Part shown: positions 6,909 to 8,848 of the stretch, in pieces
How positions within the stretch are numbered: position 1 is the first letter of the stretch
Layout: each line of letters begins with the position of its first letter
Origin: Lamprocystis purpurea
Lineage (GTDB): Bacteria > Pseudomonadota > Gammaproteobacteria > Chromatiales > Chromatiaceae
Assembly (NCBI GenBank): GCA_020718945.1
Contig: DYRB01000099.1
Span: 1 to 8,848, forward strand
Length of the DNA stretch: 8,848 nt
Direction: 5' to 3'
Program-made: the position numbers and the translations under genes
The notes under the pieces: generated by a model
Seen by the model: the letters and a program-made list of their open reading frames with translations, nothing else
Told to the model about the DNA's origin: nothing
Database searches by the model: none

Positions 6909-8042
6909 ATGCGTGCATCGATACTCGTCCTGGGTCTGGTCCTGCCGCTGGTGCAGACAGTCCCGGCCGCGGCGGGGGAACAACTGCTGCCCGGGGCCAT
7001 CGAGGCAGTGGCGGAGCTGCCTATCAATCCGGGCAACCTGGCGGTGACTGCCGAGGGGCGGGTGTTCGCCACGGTGCACCAGTTCCGCCGCGCCGGGGTC
7101 CAGCTCATGGAGATCACCGGGCCGCAGAGCTACAAGGCTTGGCCGGATGCGGCCTGGAACGGGCCCTTCGGTTCGGGACCGGATGTGCTCAACAGCGTGC
7201 TCGGCATCCGCATCGACCGCCTGGGGCGGCTCTGGACCATCGACAACGGCCTGGGGGACCCGCCCCAGGGCCCGAACCCGACGCCCAACCAGACCCCCAA
7301 GCTCATGGCCTTCGCCCTGGCCGACGGCAAGCCGGTGTTCCGCTACGAGTTCCCGCCCGAGACCGGGCCCGCCGGGAGTTTCCTCAATGACCTGGCGGTG
7401 GATGAGGAGCGGGGCTTCGTCTATCTGGCGGATCTGGGCGGCAGCGGCGCCCCGGCCCTGGTCACGGTGGACCTGAGCCGCAAGACCTCGCGGCGCTTCG
7501 CCGCCTCCCCGGCCCTACAGGCGGAGGACCTGGACCTGGTGGTCGAAGGCCGGGTAATCGGACGCAAGGGCCCGGACGGGGCCTTCAAGGCGGCGCGTAT
7601 CCCGCTCAACCCCATCACCCTGTCGGCGGATGGGGAGACCCTCTACTTCGGGGCCATGAACGGGGAGACCTGGTACCAGGTCCCGGCGCGGTTGCTGCGG
7701 CAGGGGGCGGAGGACAGGGTCATAGCCGCCGCCATCGCCAAGGCCGGCCCCAAGCCGGTGTCGGACGGGGCATCCACCGACGCCGAGGGCAACCACTACT
7801 TCACCGACCTGGGCCACAACGCCATAGCGGTGCTGAGCCCGGACGGGAAGCTGGACACCCTGGTCCAGGACGACCGGCTGATCTGGCCCGACGCCCTGAG
7901 CTTCGGCGAACCGGGCTGGCTCTATATCGCCGTGAACCAACTCCACCGGGTGCCCATGCTCAATGGCGGGGTGGATGCCACTGTGCTGCCCTTCCGCATC
8001 CTGCGCGTCTACACCGGGACCCAGGGCATACCGGGGCGCTGA
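6909..8042 (+). CDS. Secreted MRJP/yellow-family six-bladed beta-propeller protein
   Basis: Belongs to the major royal jelly protein/yellow family (Pfam MRJP), often annotated in bacteria as L-dopachrome-tautomerase-related or SMP-30-like. The bacterial function is not established. Seen: Sec signal peptide MRASILVLGLVLPLVQTVPAAAG with likely cleavage near residue 22-23, so periplasmic or secreted; propeller repeats with family signatures NSVLGIRIDRLGRLWTIDNG (about 95-114), FLNDLAVDEERGFVYLADLG (about 159-178), an ITLSADGETLYFG strand pair, then SDGASTDAEGNHYFTDL, DDRLIWPDAL and LYIAVNQLHR near the C-terminus. Length of 377 residues is normal for the family. The ATG at 6909 is preferred because of GGAG 6 nt upstream; ATG 6888 and TTG 6876 are in frame but less likely. 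It follows the metallo-beta-lactamase-fold gene on the same strand, 231 bp away with element A between, so co-transcription is uncertain. The C-terminal motif set makes the assignment strong; substrate is unknown. Confidence 0.9.
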   Translation: MRASILVLGLVLPLVQTVPAAAGEQLLPGAIEAVAELPINPGNLAVTAEGRVFATVHQFRRAGVQLMEITGPQSYKAWPDAAWNGPFGSGPDVLNSVLGIRIDRLGRLWTIDNGLGDPPQGPNPTPNQTPKLMAFALADGKPVFRYEFPPETGPAGSFLNDLAVDEERGFVYLADLGGSGAPALVTVDLSRKTSRRFAASPALQAEDLDLVVEGRVIGRKGPDGAFKAARIPLNPITLSADGETLYFGAMNGETWYQVPARLLRQGAEDRVIAAAIAKAGPKPVSDGASTDAEGNHYFTDLGHNAIAVLSPDGKLDTLVQDDRLIWPDALSFGEPGWLYIAVNQLHRVPMLNGGVDATVLPFRILRVYTGTQGIPGR

Positions 8043-8054
8043 GTTTTCGTGGGG

Positions 8055-8156
8055 TCTGCGCGGTACGGGGTATCTGCGCGGGACCGGGTTCGGCGCGGGA
8101 CGGGGTTTGCAACCCCGTCCCGAACGTTTGGGGCCCCCCGAATGTTTGGGGCCTGC
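8055..8156. repeat. Imperfect 18-bp-period repeat array
   Basis: Immediately after the MRJP-family gene, three degenerate 18-bp units start at 8055, 8073 and 8091 (TCTGCGCGGTACGGGG, TCTGCGCGGGACCGGG, CGGCGCGGGACGGGG). After a hairpin, two further units start at 8121 and 8139 (CGAACGTTTGGGGCC, CGAATGTTTGGGGCC; one mismatch, also 18 bp apart). The period is a multiple of three, but no start signal or plausible protein is seen. The spacing between units is too short and regular for CRISPR spacers. Confidence 0.6.
8097..8121. terminator. Perfect 11-bp-stem hairpin between convergent genes (first)
   Basis: GGGACGGGGTT-TGC-AACCCCGTCCC forms a perfect stem with a 3-nt loop, 55 bp after the stop of the plus-strand gene. 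No T run follows on either strand, so factor-independent termination would be atypical. It may instead protect the 3' end or be a member of a dispersed hairpin family. It shares GGACGGGG...CCCCGTCC with the hairpin at 8192-8217. Confidence 0.5.
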
Positions 8157-8191
8157 CGCAGTGAGTTGTCCAGACGGGTCGTCAAACCGTT

Positions 8192-8217
8192 CCGGACGGG
8201 GCGCATGCCCCGTCCGG
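8192..8217. terminator. Perfect 11-bp-stem hairpin between convergent genes (second)
   Basis: CCGGACGGGGC-GCAT-GCCCCGTCCGG is a perfect stem with a 4-nt loop, 13 bp beyond the stop of the minus-strand DUF4332 gene. The stem is related to the hairpin at 8097-8121. It lies correctly for 3'-end formation of the DUF4332 transcript but lacks a T tract. Confidence 0.5.
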
Positions 8218-8229
8218 TGGGGGCCCGAC

Positions 8230-8637
8230 TCAGTAGGTCAGAACGGCAGGCAGGGCCTTGGCCTGGGTGACCCAGTCCTCGACCATGGACTGGGTCGGCG
8301 GGCGCTGGGTCAGGTTGGCCTTGTCGTTGGTCTCGGTCAAGGCGGCGAACAGGTTGTCCGGGCGGCGCTTGGCCAGTTCCTTGACCGTGTCCACCCCGGC
8401 GTGCTCCAGCAGGTCCGAGTAGACCCCGGCCACGCCCTTGACCCGGGCCAGATCGGCGCGGTTGGCCAGGGCCAGGATGTCGGCCGGGGTGCAGCCGCAG
8501 GCGGCGGCCAGGTCCTTGCGCAGGGCGGGGCTGGCGGCGGCCTCGACGAGCTTCTCGTTGTCGCCTATGCCCTGCTCCTTGAGCACGGCGAGGATGGCGT
8601 CGGTGGCGCCCTTGAGTTCTTTCACGGGAACGGGCAT
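8230..8637 (-). CDS. DUF4332 domain protein (helix-hairpin-helix-like)
   Basis: Small, soluble, all-helical protein of 135 residues matching the DUF4332 pattern. It has two helix-hairpin-helix-like units: one around residues 19-63 (LKEQGIGDNEKLVEAA ... ADILALANRADL) and one at 63-102 (LARVKGVAGVYSDLLEHAGV, then DTVKELAKRRPDNLFAAL). These are followed by the conserved tail RPPTQSMVEDWVTQAKAL (112-129). Such units often contact DNA or other proteins; for this family the role is not known. No signal peptide or membrane segment is present, so it is probably cytoplasmic. The start at 8637 is well supported by AGGAG at 8645-8649, 7 nt upstream. It converges with the MRJP-family gene and has no minus-strand partner in the window, so it seems monocistronic from what is visible. 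Confidence 0.88.
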   Translation of the reverse strand: MPVPVKELKGATDAILAVLKEQGIGDNEKLVEAAASPALRKDLAAACGCTPADILALANRADLARVKGVAGVYSDLLEHAGVDTVKELAKRRPDNLFAALTETNDKANLTQRPPTQSMVEDWVTQAKALPAVLTY

Positions 8638-8644
8638 CGCGGTT

Positions 8645-8649
8645 CTCCT
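8645..8649 (-). promoter_or_regulatory. Shine-Dalgarno of the DUF4332 gene
   Basis: AGGAG on the minus strand, 7 nt before the ATG at 8637. It is the clearest ribosome binding site in the window and fixes this start. Confidence 0.75.
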
Positions 8650-8761
8650 GATCTCTTTCTATGGTGGCTGATGGTACGCCGCCGGGCGGGTTCGTCCCGG
8701 GTCCCCAACGGGCGGCCGAATGATAAGCGAAACAGGCGTCTGGGGTGATAGGCCACAGGAA

Positions 8762-8848
8762 TTCCAAATTTGGGACTATCGTTGAGCCCGGAGGCACCGT
8801 GGGAGCGCCGCCTCGGCGCGACCGGGCGAAGCGCAGCGAGCCCGGTAA
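8762..8848. repeat. Palindromic intergenic element B, copy 2 (cut by the window edge)
   Basis: Begins TTCCAAATTTGGGACTATCG like copy 1 at 5832. After a variable stretch 7 bp shorter than in copy 1, it matches it through the GTGGGAGCGCCGCCTCGGC arm (from 8799) and the CGGGCGAAGCG...GAGCCCG hairpin, differing only in GATAA/GGTAA at the last bases. The second half of the palindrome lies outside the window. Orientation is the same as in copy 1. The 110 bp between this element and the DUF4332 ribosome binding site show no clear promoter. Confidence 0.8.

Noticed and set aside
6803..7390. 195-codon open frame on the plus strand starting in element A
   Set aside because: It overlaps the MRJP-family gene in another frame, and its product is repetitive Gly/Arg/Pro-rich sequence without motifs.
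8055..8156. Possible CRISPR array
   Set aside because: Units are contiguous 18-bp degenerate repeats without unique spacers, and no cas gene is present.
7963..8748. 261-codon frame (plus) and 262-codon frame 8009-8797 (minus) spanning the convergent gap
   Set aside because: Both cross the hairpin region and shadow the DUF4332 gene, which has a strong AGGAG and recognisable family sequence.
1..8848. tRNA, rRNA, riboswitch or defence-system genes
   Set aside because: No tRNA-like cloverleaf, rRNA sequence or known riboswitch core was recognised by eye, and none of the five genes belongs to a known defence family.

Overview
The window is very GC-rich with strong G/C third-position bias. Its gene content is that of a gammaproteobacterium: a RecG helicase, a BvgS/EvgS-like hybrid sensor kinase ending in a GGDEF domain, a secreted metallo-beta-lactamase-fold protein, a secreted MRJP/yellow-family propeller and a DUF4332 protein. 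Together with the many small palindromic intergenic repeats, this suggests a purple sulfur bacterium (Chromatiaceae or a relative). That placement is inference from gene style, not from a marker gene.

Layout, left to right. (1) 1-3329, minus strand: the first 1109 codons of a very large sensor protein whose C-terminus lies outside the window. It has a membrane anchor, a Pro/Ala/Thr/Gln repeat linker, a periplasmic solute-binding domain, a second membrane helix, a HisKA/HATPase kinase core, a receiver, an HPt domain, a second receiver and the start of a GGDEF domain. (2) 3330-3531: intergenic, holding one copy of palindromic element A and two small overlapping hairpins. (3) 3532-5706, minus strand: recG. 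(4) 5707-6071: divergent intergenic region with a candidate recG promoter and one full copy of palindromic, REP/BIME-like element B. (5) 6072-6677, plus strand: a metallo-beta-lactamase-fold protein whose metal-binding core appears deleted in frame. (6) 6678-6908: intergenic, with the second copy of element A. (7) 6909-8042, plus strand: secreted MRJP/yellow-family protein. (8) 8043-8229: convergent intergenic region with an 18-bp-period repeat array and two perfect 11-bp-stem hairpins. (9) 8230-8637, minus strand: DUF4332 helix-hairpin-helix protein. (10) 8638-8848: upstream region of that gene and a second copy of element B, cut by the window edge.

There is no obvious multi-gene operon: each gene is separated from the next by about 190-365 bp of repeat-bearing spacer. 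The two plus-strand genes both encode predicted exported proteins and might be related in function, but a repeat element lies between them. The points most worth a second look are the single-chain phosphorelay ending in a c-di-GMP synthase-type domain, the metallo-beta-lactamase protein without its HxHxDH region, and the two families of palindromic elements, each present twice in under 9 kb.
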